Assembly: GCF_900090305.1 (NCBI RefSeq)
Contig: NZ_LT607751.1
Coordinates: forward strand, 2,232,001-2,296,000
Direction of reading: 5' to 3'
From: Micromonospora siamensis
GTDB taxonomy: Bacteria; Actinomycetota; Actinomycetes; Mycobacteriales; Micromonosporaceae
DNA: 64,000 bases
Part shown: positions 18,412-28,886 of the stretch, piece by piece
Layout of the letters: every line of letters starts with the position of its first letter
Position numbering within the stretch: position 1 is the stretch's first letter
Program-made: the position numbers and the translations under genes
The notes under the pieces: generated by a model
The model's database searches: none
What the model was told of the DNA's origin: nothing
The model's input: the letters and a program-made list of their open reading frames with translations, nothing else

Positions 18412-19005
18412 GTGGCGGACGGACGGTCACGGCGGCGGGAGGACACCCGGCAACGCCTCTTCGAGGCGGCCGTGCAGCTCATCGCCGAGCAGGGCTTCTC
18501 CGCCACCACCGTGGAGGACATCGCGGCCCGGGCCGGGGTGGCGAAGGGGACGGTCTACTACAACTTCGAGTCCAAGACCGTCCTCTTCGAGGAGCTGCTC
18601 CGGCACGGCATCGGGCTGCTCACCGCCGAGTTCCGGGCCGCCGTCGACGGCCTGCCGCCCCGCGAGGCGCTGGCCGCGCTGGTCCGCGCCGAGCTGGAGT
18701 ACATCCGTCGCTACCGGGCCTTCGCCCAGTTGCTGCTCTCGGAGATGTGGCGGACCAACCGGGAGTGGCAGCAGACGCTGCGGCTGCTGCGCGGCGAGGC
18801 CATCGAGGTGATCGCCGAGACCGTCCGGGCCGGGGTGGCCAGCGGTGACCTGCCCGCCGACCTGGACGTGCCGACCGCCTCGTCGGCGCTGTTCGGGGTG
18901 GGTCTGGTGGTGGCCGTCGACTGGCTGGTGTTCCAGCCGGACCGGCCGATCGCCGACGTGCAGGACGCGCTGCTCGGCATCGTCCGCCGGGTCGCCCAGA
19001 CCTGA
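18412..19005 (+). CDS. TetR-family repressor
   Basis: The N-terminal domain is classic TetR: RQRLFEAAVQLIAEQGFSAT followed by TVEDIAARAGVAKGTVYYNF and ESKTVLFEELL. The C-terminal ligand-binding domain is all-helical and otherwise unassigned. I chose the GTG at 18412 since GGGGAGG lies 4 bases upstream; the ATGs at 18337 and 18343 would add 23-25 arginine-rich residues. Third gene of the ATPase-YhgE operon; probably autoregulates it through the palindrome at 15424-15437. Confidence 0.93.
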   Translation: MADGRSRRREDTRQRLFEAAVQLIAEQGFSATTVEDIAARAGVAKGTVYYNFESKTVLFEELLRHGIGLLTAEFRAAVDGLPPREALAALVRAELEYIRRYRAFAQLLLSEMWRTNREWQQTLRLLRGEAIEVIAETVRAGVASGDLPADLDVPTASSALFGVGLVVAVDWLVFQPDRPIADVQDALLGIVRRVAQT

Positions 19006-19037
19006 GCCACGGGCTCTGCCGGCGGCGAAATTGCGTT

Positions 19038-19052
19038 GAACCGTACGGGTTC
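19038..19052 (+). promoter_or_regulatory. Inverted repeat upstream of the fused ABC exporter
   Basis: GAACC-GTACG-GGTTC forms a 5-base inverted repeat overlapping a possible -35 (TTGAAC, 19036-19041). It lies 50 bases before the exporter ATG and 32 bases after the TetR stop. It may be an operator or an ECF-like promoter element; no convincing -10 can be named. Confidence 0.35.
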
Positions 19053-19102
19053 GCGGACCAAGCTGGGAGTACCGCCCCCCAACCGAGTCCGGAGGACCCT
19101 CC

Positions 19103-22100
19103 ATGCGCCTGCTCCGAGACTTCTGGATCGCCGCGCCCCGGCGGGTGGCGGCCGCGTTCCTGCTGATCCTGCTCAGCGCCGGCGGGCAGGTCGGCGCGGC
19201 GGCCCTGGCCGGACCGGTTCTGGTGCACCGGGCGACCGGCTGGTTCGTGGCGCTCGCCGCCGCGCTGGCCGCCGCCGTCCTCGCCGACCTGGCCGTCGGC
19301 CTGCTGATGGCCGGGCTCACCGCCGACTGGTCCGCCGACGTCCGCCGCCGGTTGTGCCGGGTGGCGCTCGGGCAGGACCTGCCCACCCTGGAGACCACCC
19401 CGGTCGGCGAGCTGCTCGACCGGATCGACGGCGACGTCTACCAGGTGGCCGCCGAGATCCGCAACACCGGCTGGCGGATGATCCAGGCGCTCGCCGGCGG
19501 GGCACTGTCCACCGTGCTGGCCCTCTACGTCTGGTGGCCCGCCGGGCTGGGCATGCTGGCCCTGGTCGGCCTGCTGGTGCTCACCCTGCGCCGCCCGGCG
19601 GCCCGGATCAGGCCCGCCCGGATGGCCGAGGAGGAGGCCTGGTCGGACCTGGCCGCCGTGATGGAGGAGGCGGTGCACGGCCAGGACGACGTGCGTACCA
19701 GCCTGGCCCGGCCGTACGTGCTGCGCCTCTACGCCCAGCGGGCGGCCGAGGTGCTCGCCCGTGGCCGGCGGGTCTTCCGGCTCAACGCCCGGTTCACCCT
19801 CTCGGCCGTCGCCACCACCCGCACCGCCGTCGCCCTGGTGGTGCTCGGCGGGGCGTGGGCGCTGACCACCGGCCGGATCGACCCGGCCCGGCTCACCGCC
19901 GTCTGGCTGCTGGTGATCGGCTTCGGCGCCCTGATGGAGCACATCACCCGGATGCTGCCCCACCTCCAGTTCGCGCTGGGCGCCTGGGGCCGGGTGCGAC
20001 TGCTGCACGACTCCGCGCAGGAACCCTCCGGCGGCGCCGCACCGGTCGAGGGCGACCTGACCGTACGCGGGCTGACCTTCCGCTACCCGGCCGGCGGGGA
20101 GGGCGAACGCGGGCCCGCCCTGCGCGACGTGCACCTGAGCTTCGTCCGGGGTCGCTCGTACGCCCTGGTGGGGCGGACCGGCTCGGGCAAGTCGACGCTG
20201 GCCAAGGTGCTCACCCGGGCGGTGGACGTGCCCCACGGCACGGTCACCCTGGCCGGTGCCGACCTGGTCGACCTCGACGTCGAGCAGCTGCGCCGCTGGA
20301 TCGCGGTGGTGCCGCAGCGCACCGAGATCCTCGCCGGCACCCTCGCCGAGAACGTCGCCCTCTTCGACCCCGACCTGCTCGCCGCCGTCCCCGAGGCGCT
20401 GGCCGAGCTGGGGTTGACCGGTTGGGTCGCCGAGCTGCCCGACGGGGTGCACACCCGGCTCGGCGAGGGCGGGCACGTGCTCTCCGCCGGCCAGGAGCAG
20501 CTGGTGGCGTTCGCCCGGATCCTGGTCCGCGACCCGCACGTGGTGATCCTCGACGAGGCCACCGCCCGCCTCGACCCGGTCACCGAGACCCGGGTCCGCC
20601 GGGCCACCGAACGGCTGCTCGCCGACCGGATCGGCATCCTCATCGCGCACCGGCTCTCCTCGGTGCGGCGCTGTGACGAGGTGGTCGTGATGGCCGACGG
20701 GGCAGTGCTGGAGGCCGGCCCGATGAAGGAGTCCGCCCGCTTCGCCGAGCTGCTGGCCACCAGCCACGCCGGCGCGTACGCGGGGGTGGGCACCGGCCGG
20801 GGCGGCGTGGACCTGCTGCCCGCGCCGGACGCCGACCCGGCCGACGACCCGGTCGAGGTGGCGGCTCCCGATCCGGCGCCGCGGCCGGTGGTGGCGCTGC
20901 CGCGCACCGACCCGCCGCCGCTGCCGCCGGCCCCGCGCGCCGGGACACTGCGGGAGATCCTCCGGTTGGGCACCAACGACCGACGGTACGGCCTGGTCTC
21001 CATCGTCATGTTCGCCCTGATGACCCTGCTGGGGCTGGACGGCGCGGTGCTGCCCTGGCTCTGGGCCGACCTGATTGGCGGGGGAGACCCGTGGCTGCCG
21101 GCGCTGGGCATCGTGGCCGCACTGCTGGTGATCCTGCCGATGCCCTACCTGACGAACCTGCTCTTCCCGCAGTGGTGGGTGCGGCAGCTGCTGCGGATCA
21201 GCCTGCGCCTGGTGCACGGGCAGACCGGGCCGCGCCGGGTCAGCGCGCACACCCCGGCCGAGGTGGTCGCCCAGGGCGGCGACACCGAACGGGTGGTGCA
21301 GCTGGCCGACAACCTGATGGACCAGTTCATCGCCCTGTTCATGGTGGTGGCGATGACCGCGGTGACCGGCAGCGTCGTACCCGGGCTGTTCTTCCTCGGC
21401 ACGATGGTGGTCTCCGGGCTGGCCGCTACCCTGTTCGGGCCGCGGCTGGAACGCTCGGCGCAGGCCACGGTCAGCGCCCGGGCGGCGTTCGCCACCGCGC
21501 TGGTCTCCGCGCTCTCCGCCGCCCGTACGGTGAAGCTGGCCGGCGCGACCCGTCCGGTGCTGGACCATCTGGCCCGACTGGACACCGTGCGCAGCGACCG
21601 GCAGCGGCGGGAGATCGCCATGCAGGTCTGGTCGCGGTCGACGCCCGCGGTCACCACCGGGCTGCTGCCGATCGTCGCGTGGGCGCTCTACCTGGGCGGG
21701 ACGCTCTCCGCGGGCGCCACGCTGGTGGTGGTCTCCACCCTCGGCACGGCCCGGTGGTTCGCCTGGACCAGCGCCGCCCTGGTCTCGCAGTACCCGTCGG
21801 CCCGGGTGTGGACCCACCGGACGGTGGCGATGACCGGGGTGGGGGCGTACTCGGCGGCGGTGCCCGGGGTGGACCTGGCCGCCGGCACCGCGCCGGCGCC
21901 CGTGCCAGCGGCCCGACGTCCGCTGCGCCGGCTGGAGCTGGCCGGCTTCGGGGCGCTGCACACCGACGGGACCCTCGCGGTGCGCGACGTCGACCTGACC
22001 GTCGAACGCGGGCAGCTGGTGCTGGTGGTCGGGCCGGTGGGCAGCGGCAAGTCGTCGCTGCTGCGGGCGCTGGCCGGAATCGTGCACCACACCGGCGAGC

Positions 22101-22606
22101 TGCGGTGGAACGGCGAGCCGGTCACCGAGCCGGAGCTGTTCCTGCGCCCGCAGCAGGTCGGCTACGTCGGGCAGCTGCCCCGGGTGCTCTCCGGCACCGT
22201 CGCCGACAACATCGCCCTCGGCCACCAGGTGGACGCGGCCGGCGCGGTCGCCACCGCCCAGCTCGAACACGACCTGGCCGCCGCCGTCGGCGGGCTCGGG
22301 CTGCTGATCGGGCACAAGGGCACCCGGCTCTCCGGCGGTCAGCTGCAACGACTGGCGCTGGCCCGGGCGCTCGCGCCGCGTACCGAGCTGCTGGTCGCCG
22401 ACGACGTGTCGTCCGCCCTGGACGTCACCACCGAGCTGGCGCTCTGGGCGGCGCTGCGCGAACACGGCGTCACCGTGGTCGGCTCGACCTCGAAGCGGGC
22501 GGCGCTGATCCGGGCCGACCACGTGGTGGTGCTGGTCGACGGCGTGGTGGCCGCCCAGGGCCCCTGGCACACCCTGGAACCCACCTGGTCCCACCTGGCC
22601 GGCTGA
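19103..22606 (+). CDS. Fused ABC exporter (TMD-NBD-TMD-NBD)
   Basis: One 1167-residue chain carries two complete half-exporters. TMD1 spans about 10-310. NBD1 (about 316-545) has the P-loop GRTGSGKST near 357, LSAGQEQL near 460, Walker B VVILDEATARLD and an H-loop histidine in LIAHRLSS. TMD2 spans about 630-915. NBD2 (about 943-1165) has GPVGSGKSS and a perfect LSGGQLQR, but the Walker B reads LLVADDVSSALD (Asp in place of the catalytic Glu) and the H-loop position reads GSTSKR. Site asymmetry of this type is known in heterodimeric exporters. A proline-rich linker joins the halves. ATG 19103 has GGAGGA upstream. Substrate unknown. Confidence 0.93.
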   Translation: MRLLRDFWIAAPRRVAAAFLLILLSAGGQVGAAALAGPVLVHRATGWFVALAAALAAAVLADLAVGLLMAGLTADWSADVRRRLCRVALGQDLPTLETTPVGELLDRIDGDVYQVAAEIRNTGWRMIQALAGGALSTVLALYVWWPAGLGMLALVGLLVLTLRRPAARIRPARMAEEEAWSDLAAVMEEAVHGQDDVRTSLARPYVLRLYAQRAAEVLARGRRVFRLNARFTLSAVATTRTAVALVVLGGAWALTTGRIDPARLTAVWLLVIGFGALMEHITRMLPHLQFALGAWGRVRLLHDSAQEPSGGAAPVEGDLTVRGLTFRYPAGGEGERGPALRDVHLSFVRGRSYALVGRTGSGKSTLAKVLTRAVDVPHGTVTLAGADLVDLDVEQLRRWIAVVPQRTEILAGTLAENVALFDPDLLAAVPEALAELGLTGWVAELPDGVHTRLGEGGHVLSAGQEQLVAFARILVRDPHVVILDEATARLDPVTETRVRRATERLLADRIGILIAHRLSSVRRCDEVVVMADGAVLEAGPMKESARFAELLATSHAGAYAGVGTGRGGVDLLPAPDADPADDPVEVAAPDPAPRPVVALPRTDPPPLPPAPRAGTLREILRLGTNDRRYGLVSIVMFALMTLLGLDGAVLPWLWADLIGGGDPWLPALGIVAALLVILPMPYLTNLLFPQWWVRQLLRISLRLVHGQTGPRRVSAHTPAEVVAQGGDTERVVQLADNLMDQFIALFMVVAMTAVTGSVVPGLFFLGTMVVSGLAATLFGPRLERSAQATVSARAAFATALVSALSAARTVKLAGATRPVLDHLARLDTVRSDRQRREIAMQVWSRSTPAVTTGLLPIVAWALYLGGTLSAGATLVVVSTLGTARWFAWTSAALVSQYPSARVWTHRTVAMTGVGAYSAAVPGVDLAAGTAPAPVPAARRPLRRLELAGFGALHTDGTLAVRDVDLTVERGQLVLVVGPVGSGKSSLLRALAGIVHHTGELRWNGEPVTEPELFLRPQQVGYVGQLPRVLSGTVADNIALGHQVDAAGAVATAQLEHDLAAAVGGLGLLIGHKGTRLSGGQLQRLALARALAPRTELLVADDVSSALDVTTELALWAALREHGVTVVGSTSKRAALIRADHVVVLVDGVVAAQGPWHTLEPTWSHLAG

Positions 22607-22637
22607 CCCCCCTCGGGCCCCCCACCCCGGTCATCGC

Positions 22638-22701
22638 CGTTGATCATGAAGTTTGCCGTAGCGGAACGGGACGAAACGACCCGCTAACTTCATGATCAAC
22701 G
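22638..22701. repeat. Long inverted repeat (16-base arms) between convergent genes
   Basis: CGTTGATCATGAAGTT at 22638-22653 and its exact complement AACTTCATGATCAACG at 22686-22701 flank 32 bases. A second pair, AGCGG at 22660-22664 and CCGCT at 22681-22685, extends the stem with a 6-base bulge. The AT-rich arms stand out strongly from the local GC content. It lies between the ends of the ABC exporter and the Old Yellow Enzyme genes and may serve as a two-way terminator. From general familiarity I believe this motif is common in Micromonospora intergenic DNA; not verified. Confidence 0.85.
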
Positions 22702-22745
22702 ACGCGGGCCAAGGCCGGGCGCGGGGGTGGGGTCGGGGTCGGGGG

Positions 22746-23813
22746 TCAGTGGGCGCGGGTGTACTGGTTGGGCCAGGTGGGGGTGGCGGTCAGCTTGGCG
22801 GCGGCGCGGTTGGGCCAGTAGGGGTCGCGCAGCAGTTCGCGGCCGAGCAGGACCAGGTCGGCCTCCCCGGCGGCGACGATCTGCTCCGCCTGCTCCGGCT
22901 CGACGATCAGCCCGACCGCACCGGTCAGCACCCCCGCCTCCCGGCGGATCCGGGCGGCGAGCGGCACCTGGTAGCCGGGGCCGACCGGGACGGTCGCCGT
23001 GGCCGCGGCGCCGCCGGACGAGGTGTCGACCAGGTCGACGCCGGCCGCGGCGAGTTCCCCGGCCAGCACCACGCTGTCCTCGACGGTCCAGCCGCCCTCG
23101 ACCCAGTCGGTGGCGGAGATCCGGGTCAGCACCGGCACGTCCTCCCCGACGGCCGCCCGGACGGCGCGGGCCACCTCCAGGGTGAGCCGCATCCGCCCGG
23201 CCCGGTCGCCGCCGTAGCCGTCGCCACGGTGGTTGGTCAGCGGTGACAGGAACTCGTGCAGCAGGTAGCCGTGCGCGGCGTGGATCTCCACGGCGGCGAA
23301 GCCGGCGTCCAGCGCCCGGCTGGCGGCGGTGGCGAACGCGGCCACCACGGCGGCGATGCCGCGCTCGTCCAGCGCGGTGGGCCGCCGGTAGTCGGGCACG
23401 AACGGCTCGGTGCCCGGACCGACCGGGGTCCAGCCGCCCTCGGTGTCGGCCACCCCGCCGCGCTGCGCGTCCCAGGGGCGGTGGGTGGAGGCCTTGAAAC
23501 CGGCGTGGGCCAGCTGCACGGCCGGCACCGCGCCGTGCTCGGCGAGGAAGCGGGTGATCGGCCGCCAGGCGTCGACGTGCGCGCCGGACCAGAGGCCGGT
23601 GTCCTGCGGGCTGATCCGGCCCTCGGGCACCACGGCGGTCGCCTCGGTGACGATCAGACCGACCCCGCCGACGGCCCGGGAGCCGAGGTGGACGCGGTGC
23701 CAGTCGGTGGGCAGGCCGTCGGGACCGGCGCTGTACTGGCACATCGGGGCCATGGCGACCCGGTTGGGCAGGGTGACACCGCGCAGGGTGAGCGGGGAGA
23801 ACAGGGCACTCAT
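22746..23813 (-). CDS. Old Yellow Enzyme family NADH:flavin oxidoreductase (YqjM type)
   Basis: An FMN-dependent ene-reductase of about 355 residues. The FMN region begins LTLRGVTLPNRVAMAPMCQY; the catalytic pair lies in FAAVEIHAAHGYLLHEFLSP; the barrel continues with SPLTNHRGDGYGGDR and VLTRISATDWVEGGWT. The segment VGLIVEPEQAEQIVAAGEAD followed by LVLLGRELLRDPYWP closes the barrel. Cys in PMCQY fits the YqjM-like class, where it tunes the flavin. The ATG at 23813 is preceded by GGAGGATC; the longer open frame up to 24005 is not needed. It stands alone and its natural substrate is unknown. Confidence 0.95.
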   Translation of the reverse strand: MSALFSPLTLRGVTLPNRVAMAPMCQYSAGPDGLPTDWHRVHLGSRAVGGVGLIVTEATAVVPEGRISPQDTGLWSGAHVDAWRPITRFLAEHGAVPAVQLAHAGFKASTHRPWDAQRGGVADTEGGWTPVGPGTEPFVPDYRRPTALDERGIAAVVAAFATAASRALDAGFAAVEIHAAHGYLLHEFLSPLTNHRGDGYGGDRAGRMRLTLEVARAVRAAVGEDVPVLTRISATDWVEGGWTVEDSVVLAGELAAAGVDLVDTSSGGAAATATVPVGPGYQVPLAARIRREAGVLTGAVGLIVEPEQAEQIVAAGEADLVLLGRELLRDPYWPNRAAAKLTATPTWPNQYTRAH

Positions 23814-23963
23814 GGGGGTGATCCTCCGGGACGGTCGGTGGGCCGGCGCCTCCGGGGAGGTCGGCCGGGCGGGCGGGTCGTGGGCGCGGCGCCGTCGACG
23901 GCGCGGGCGGGCGCGGAACAGGGCGGCGGCTCGCAGCGAGCGCGGAACCCACCGGAACGCGGC

Positions 23964-23992
23964 GGCGACCCGCCGGAGACCGGCGGGTCGCC
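23964..23992 (-). terminator. Hairpin terminator after the SLC1 symporter gene
   Basis: GGCGACCCGCCGG at 23964-23976 pairs perfectly with CCGGCGGGTCGCC at 23980-23992 around a 3-base loop. Located 16 bases after the symporter stop on the minus strand, with no T-tract. The remaining 150 bases to the Old Yellow Enzyme ATG presumably hold that gene's promoter; no clear -10 was seen. Confidence 0.7.
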
Positions 23993-24008
23993 ACTGCGCG
24001 GCCACGGA

Positions 24009-25313
24009 TCAGGCGGGGACCGGCTCCAGCCGCTCCGCCGGGCGGTCCGCCGGGTCCGGCTCGATCAGGTCGCGCTTGCCGGCCGTGTCGTACGCGGCCC
24101 GGTCCAGGGTGCCCTCCCGGGCGGCGACGATGGTCGGCACCAGCGCCTGCCCGGCGACGTTGGTCGCGGTGCGGATCATGTCGAGGATCGGGTCGATGGC
24201 CAGCAGCAGGCCGGCGCCGGCCAGCGGCAGGCCCAGCGTGCTCAGGGTCAGGGTCAGCATCACCAGCGCGCCGGTCAGGCCGGCGGTCGCCGCGGAGCCG
24301 ACCACCGAGACGAAGGCGATCAGCAGGTAGTCGCCGACGCCCAGCTGGACGCCGAAGACCTGCGCCACGAAGATCGCCGCCAGCGCCGGGTAGATCGCGG
24401 CGCAGCCGTCCATCTTCGTGGTGGCGCCGAACGGCACGGCGAAGGAGGCGTACTCGCGGGGGACGCCGAGCCGCTCGACGGAACGCTGGGTCACCGGCAT
24501 GGTGCCCACCGAGGAGCGGGAGACGAAGGCCAGCTCGATGGCGGGCCAGGCGCCGGCGTAGAAGCGCAGCGGGTTGAGCCGGCCGGCGGCCAGCAGCACC
24601 ACCGGGTAGACGACGAGCAGCACGATCGCGCAGCCGACGTAGACGGCGGTGGTGAACTTGGCGAGCGGGGCCAGCAGGTCCCAGCCGTACGAGGCGACGG
24701 CGTTCCCGATCAGACCCAGCGTGCCGATCGGGGCGAGCCGGATCACCCACCACAGCGCCTTCTGCACGATGGCCAGCACCGAGCGGTTCAGGGTGACGAA
24801 CGGCTCGGCGGCCTCGCCGATCAGCAGCGCGGCGGCGCCGACCACCAGGGCCAGGAAGACGATCTGGAGCACGTTGTTGTCGACGAACGCGCCGACCGGG
24901 TTGGTCGGGACGATCCCGGTGAGGAAGTCGGTCCACGAGCCGGTCTTGGTGGGCGCCTCGGCGCCGGCCACGTTCAGGCTGACCCCGCGGCCCGGGTCGA
25001 CCAGCAGGCCGAGGCCGATGCCGACGGTCACCGCGATCAGCGCGGTGATGCCGAACCAGAGCAGCGTCCTGACCGCCAGCCGGGCGGCGTTGGCGACGCC
25101 GCGCAGGCTGACCACGCTGACCACGATGGCGGTGAAGACCAGGGGCGGGACGGCCAGCTTGAGCAGCTGGACGAAGAGTCCGCCGACCGTGTCGAGGGTG
25201 GTGGTGAGCCAGCTCAGGTCGTTGGCCCGGGCAACGAAGCCGAGGGCCACGCCGAGCACGAGGCCGAGGAGGATCTGAACGGAGAAGGGGATCTTGCGCA
25301 GGGCGGAAGCCAT
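24009..25313 (-). CDS. SLC1/DAACS-family symporter (dicarboxylate, amino acid or cystine type)
   Basis: A 434-residue secondary transporter with about eight transmembrane segments and two hairpins. HP1 contains VSRSSVGTMPVTQRSVERLG, where the family has a serine-rich SSSAGT-like tip. The TM7 motif reads PFGATTKMDG, matching P-x-GAT-x-NMDG except that Lys replaces the usual Asn before MDG. Then come AAIYPALAAIFVAQ and, in TM8, DPILDMIRTATNVAGQ, where the family has D-x-x-x-T-x-x-N-V. Members import glutamate, C4-dicarboxylates, serine or cystine with H+ or Na+. The leader peptide ending 38 bases upstream suggests a sulfur-amino-acid link, so cystine (TcyP-like) is possible. Confidence 0.9.
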   Translation of the reverse strand: MASALRKIPFSVQILLGLVLGVALGFVARANDLSWLTTTLDTVGGLFVQLLKLAVPPLVFTAIVVSVVSLRGVANAARLAVRTLLWFGITALIAVTVGIGLGLLVDPGRGVSLNVAGAEAPTKTGSWTDFLTGIVPTNPVGAFVDNNVLQIVFLALVVGAAALLIGEAAEPFVTLNRSVLAIVQKALWWVIRLAPIGTLGLIGNAVASYGWDLLAPLAKFTTAVYVGCAIVLLVVYPVVLLAAGRLNPLRFYAGAWPAIELAFVSRSSVGTMPVTQRSVERLGVPREYASFAVPFGATTKMDGCAAIYPALAAIFVAQVFGVQLGVGDYLLIAFVSVVGSAATAGLTGALVMLTLTLSTLGLPLAGAGLLLAIDPILDMIRTATNVAGQALVPTIVAAREGTLDRAAYDTAGKRDLIEPDPADRPAERLEPVPA

Positions 25314-25351
25314 GGGACGTCCAAGGTCGGGAGGGCGGAACGGGGGCAGCG

Positions 25352-25441
25352 TCAGGAGAGTGGCTGCGCCGGACAGACGCCGCTGGCCTGCAGTCGGAGG
25401 TCGACATACAGGCGCACGGTCAGGTCCCAGACGTTGGTCAT
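25352..25441 (-). CDS. Putative cysteine-responsive leader peptide
   Basis: A 29-codon frame from the ATG at 25441 encodes MTNVWDLTVRLYVDLRLQAS then GVCPAQPLS. The R-x-Y/H-V-D-L core followed by a small-residue stretch and a single Cys resembles the short actinobacterial leader peptides found before cysteine and sulfur metabolism genes, where the ribosome is thought to sense cysteinyl-tRNA. It ends 38 bases before the symporter ATG on the same strand. No clear terminator/antiterminator pair was seen in those 38 bases, so control could be translational. Only the peptide sequence and position support it. Confidence 0.6.
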   Translation of the reverse strand: MTNVWDLTVRLYVDLRLQASGVCPAQPLS

Positions 25442-25502
25442 CGCCTGCCGACGGTACTCCCGGCCGGTCCGCAGGTGGAAGGAGCGGTGCCCGTGACGCT
25501 CC

Positions 25503-26160
25503 TTACACGTGCTGTTTGTCGGCCGGTGACCCGTTCGTCACGTCCGGGGCGGAGCGGGCCCGTCCGAGCGCCGTCGCGGTGCCCAGGCCCCAGGCCGCGC
25601 CGACCGCCAGCAGCAGCCGCTCCAGCCCGCCCAGCAGGCTGCCCCGGCCCACCGTCACCAGCCCGACGGCGATCGCCCCGGCCACCGGCAGCGCCACCGC
25701 CACCGCCAGCCGGGCCACCCGCCGCAGCCCGGGCGCCGCGTGCGGGGAAAGCGCGATCACCAGCATCGCGAAGACCGTCGACGCCATCGCCACGATGCTC
25801 GCCCCGCCGTGCACCAGGTCCGCCACGGTCGACGACTCGAACGGCGGCAGCGGGCAGCCGGCGCTGCACGTCACCGCCCCCGACAGCACCGTGAAGACCG
25901 CGCCGGCGCCGAGCAGCCCGGCCGCGACCGGCAACGCCGGGGGCAGCGCCGCGGCGAGCAGCAGCAACGACGCGGCCAAGGCGAACACCCCGATCCGGTA
26001 CGTCGAGGCGTACCTGCTGCTGGCGATGCCCGCCTCGCTGACGTACCCGGTCAGGCCAGCGCCCGTGCCGGCGACCACGGCGAACGTGACCGCGACCGTG
26101 CCGGCCAGCACGCAGCAGGCGGCGACCGACGCGGCGGCGACCCGGGCCACGGTGCCCCGC

Positions 26161-26168
<8 letters not shown>
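25503..26168 (-). CDS. DUF998-type membrane protein
   Basis: A 221-residue protein with about six hydrophobic segments. The first, CCVLAGTVAVTFAVVAGTG, is followed by the short polar loop SEAGIASSRYASTYRIG, then paired helices, a loop with CSAGCPLPPFESSTVADLVH and further helices. The S-x-x-G-x-x-x-S-x-x-Y pattern and the histidine in ADLVHGGAS fit DUF998. Function unknown. Its start overlaps the end of the GST-like gene by 8 bases, so it is the second gene of that operon. Confidence 0.8.
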
Positions 26169-27126
<958 letters not shown>

Positions 27127-27237
27127 GCCGCAAACCTATCCGGTCGCCGCGCGGATATCCTGGCGCCGGGCGTGCCCGTGACCCGGACAACGCCGCGACC
27201 GCCAGCCCCTTCCCACCCCCGAAGGACGTGAGCGCCG

Positions 27238-28440
<1,203 letters not shown>

Positions 28441-28585
28441 GAAAGGCCTCTTCTCCACGCCCGGTCACGCCCGGCTCGGGGTGGCGCCGCTTCCGGCACC
28501 ACCCTGGCCCCTCCCGGCTCGGGGATGGGCCGGGCTTGCAGCATCGCGCCAGCCCACCGGCCTTCGCCGGGCCTGCGAAACATTT

Positions 28586-28633
28586 GAGCGCGATACCACG
28601 GAGGTATTTTGATGACTCTCAGGTATCACGCTC
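28586..28633. repeat. Inverted repeat with a third internal half-site
   Basis: GAGCGCGATACC at 28586-28597 pairs with GGTATCACGCTC at 28622-28633 with one mismatch. A further GGTAT at 28603-28607 can pair with the same left arm, so two mutually exclusive hairpins are possible. The flanks (GCGAAACATTT and GAAACGTCTGTCGC) continue partial pairing. Lower GC than the surroundings; looks like a dispersed repeat, unverified. Confidence 0.7.
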
Positions 28634-28775
28634 GAAACGTCTGTCGCTTCCGGCGCTGCCCCGGTGGGGCTGGGGCGGCTAGTGGCGTTGCGGGCCTTCG
28701 GGCGGGGCCCGAGGCGGCCGGTCGGTCGGCCCGGGGCGGCGAAAAGTGGATCTCCCGTTGGTGGCCGGGCGCGCA

Positions 28776-28795
28776 TAGAGTGGTCACCACCACTC
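28776..28795 (+). promoter_or_regulatory. Probable promoter and dyad of the methyltransferase-GGDEF operon
   Basis: TAGAGT at 28776-28781 resembles a -10 element. Overlapping it, GAGTGGT-CACC-ACCACTC (28778-28795) is a perfect 7-base inverted repeat, well placed for a repressor. The methyltransferase ATG is 91 bases downstream. No good -35 is seen. Confidence 0.45.
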
Positions 28796-28886
28796 GATCC
28801 GCGGGTCGGCCGGTTCCCCTCGCGCGCTGCGCCGCGCCCGACGACCGGGGCCCTCCCGCGCCGCGGCGACGACCAGGGGCGAAGCC

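Larger units (their letters stand above)
28441..28886. other. Noncoding stretch before the methyltransferase gene
   Basis: These 446 bases lack a convincing gene. They hold the hairpin at 28586-28633 and the dyad near a -10 element at 28776-28795, described separately. The first 140 bases are ordinary GC-rich sequence in which I see nothing definite. Confidence 0.6.

Noticed and set aside
15800..18430. An 876-codon minus-strand frame opposite the YhgE gene
   Set aside because: Its repetitive look mirrors the Ala/Gly/Asp repeats of the real gene on the other strand.
18620..22594. A 1324-codon open frame on the minus strand opposite the fused ABC exporter
   Set aside because: Antisense shadow of a GC-rich gene: low-complexity G/A/R/P/H product without domains, whereas the plus strand has full ABC motifs.
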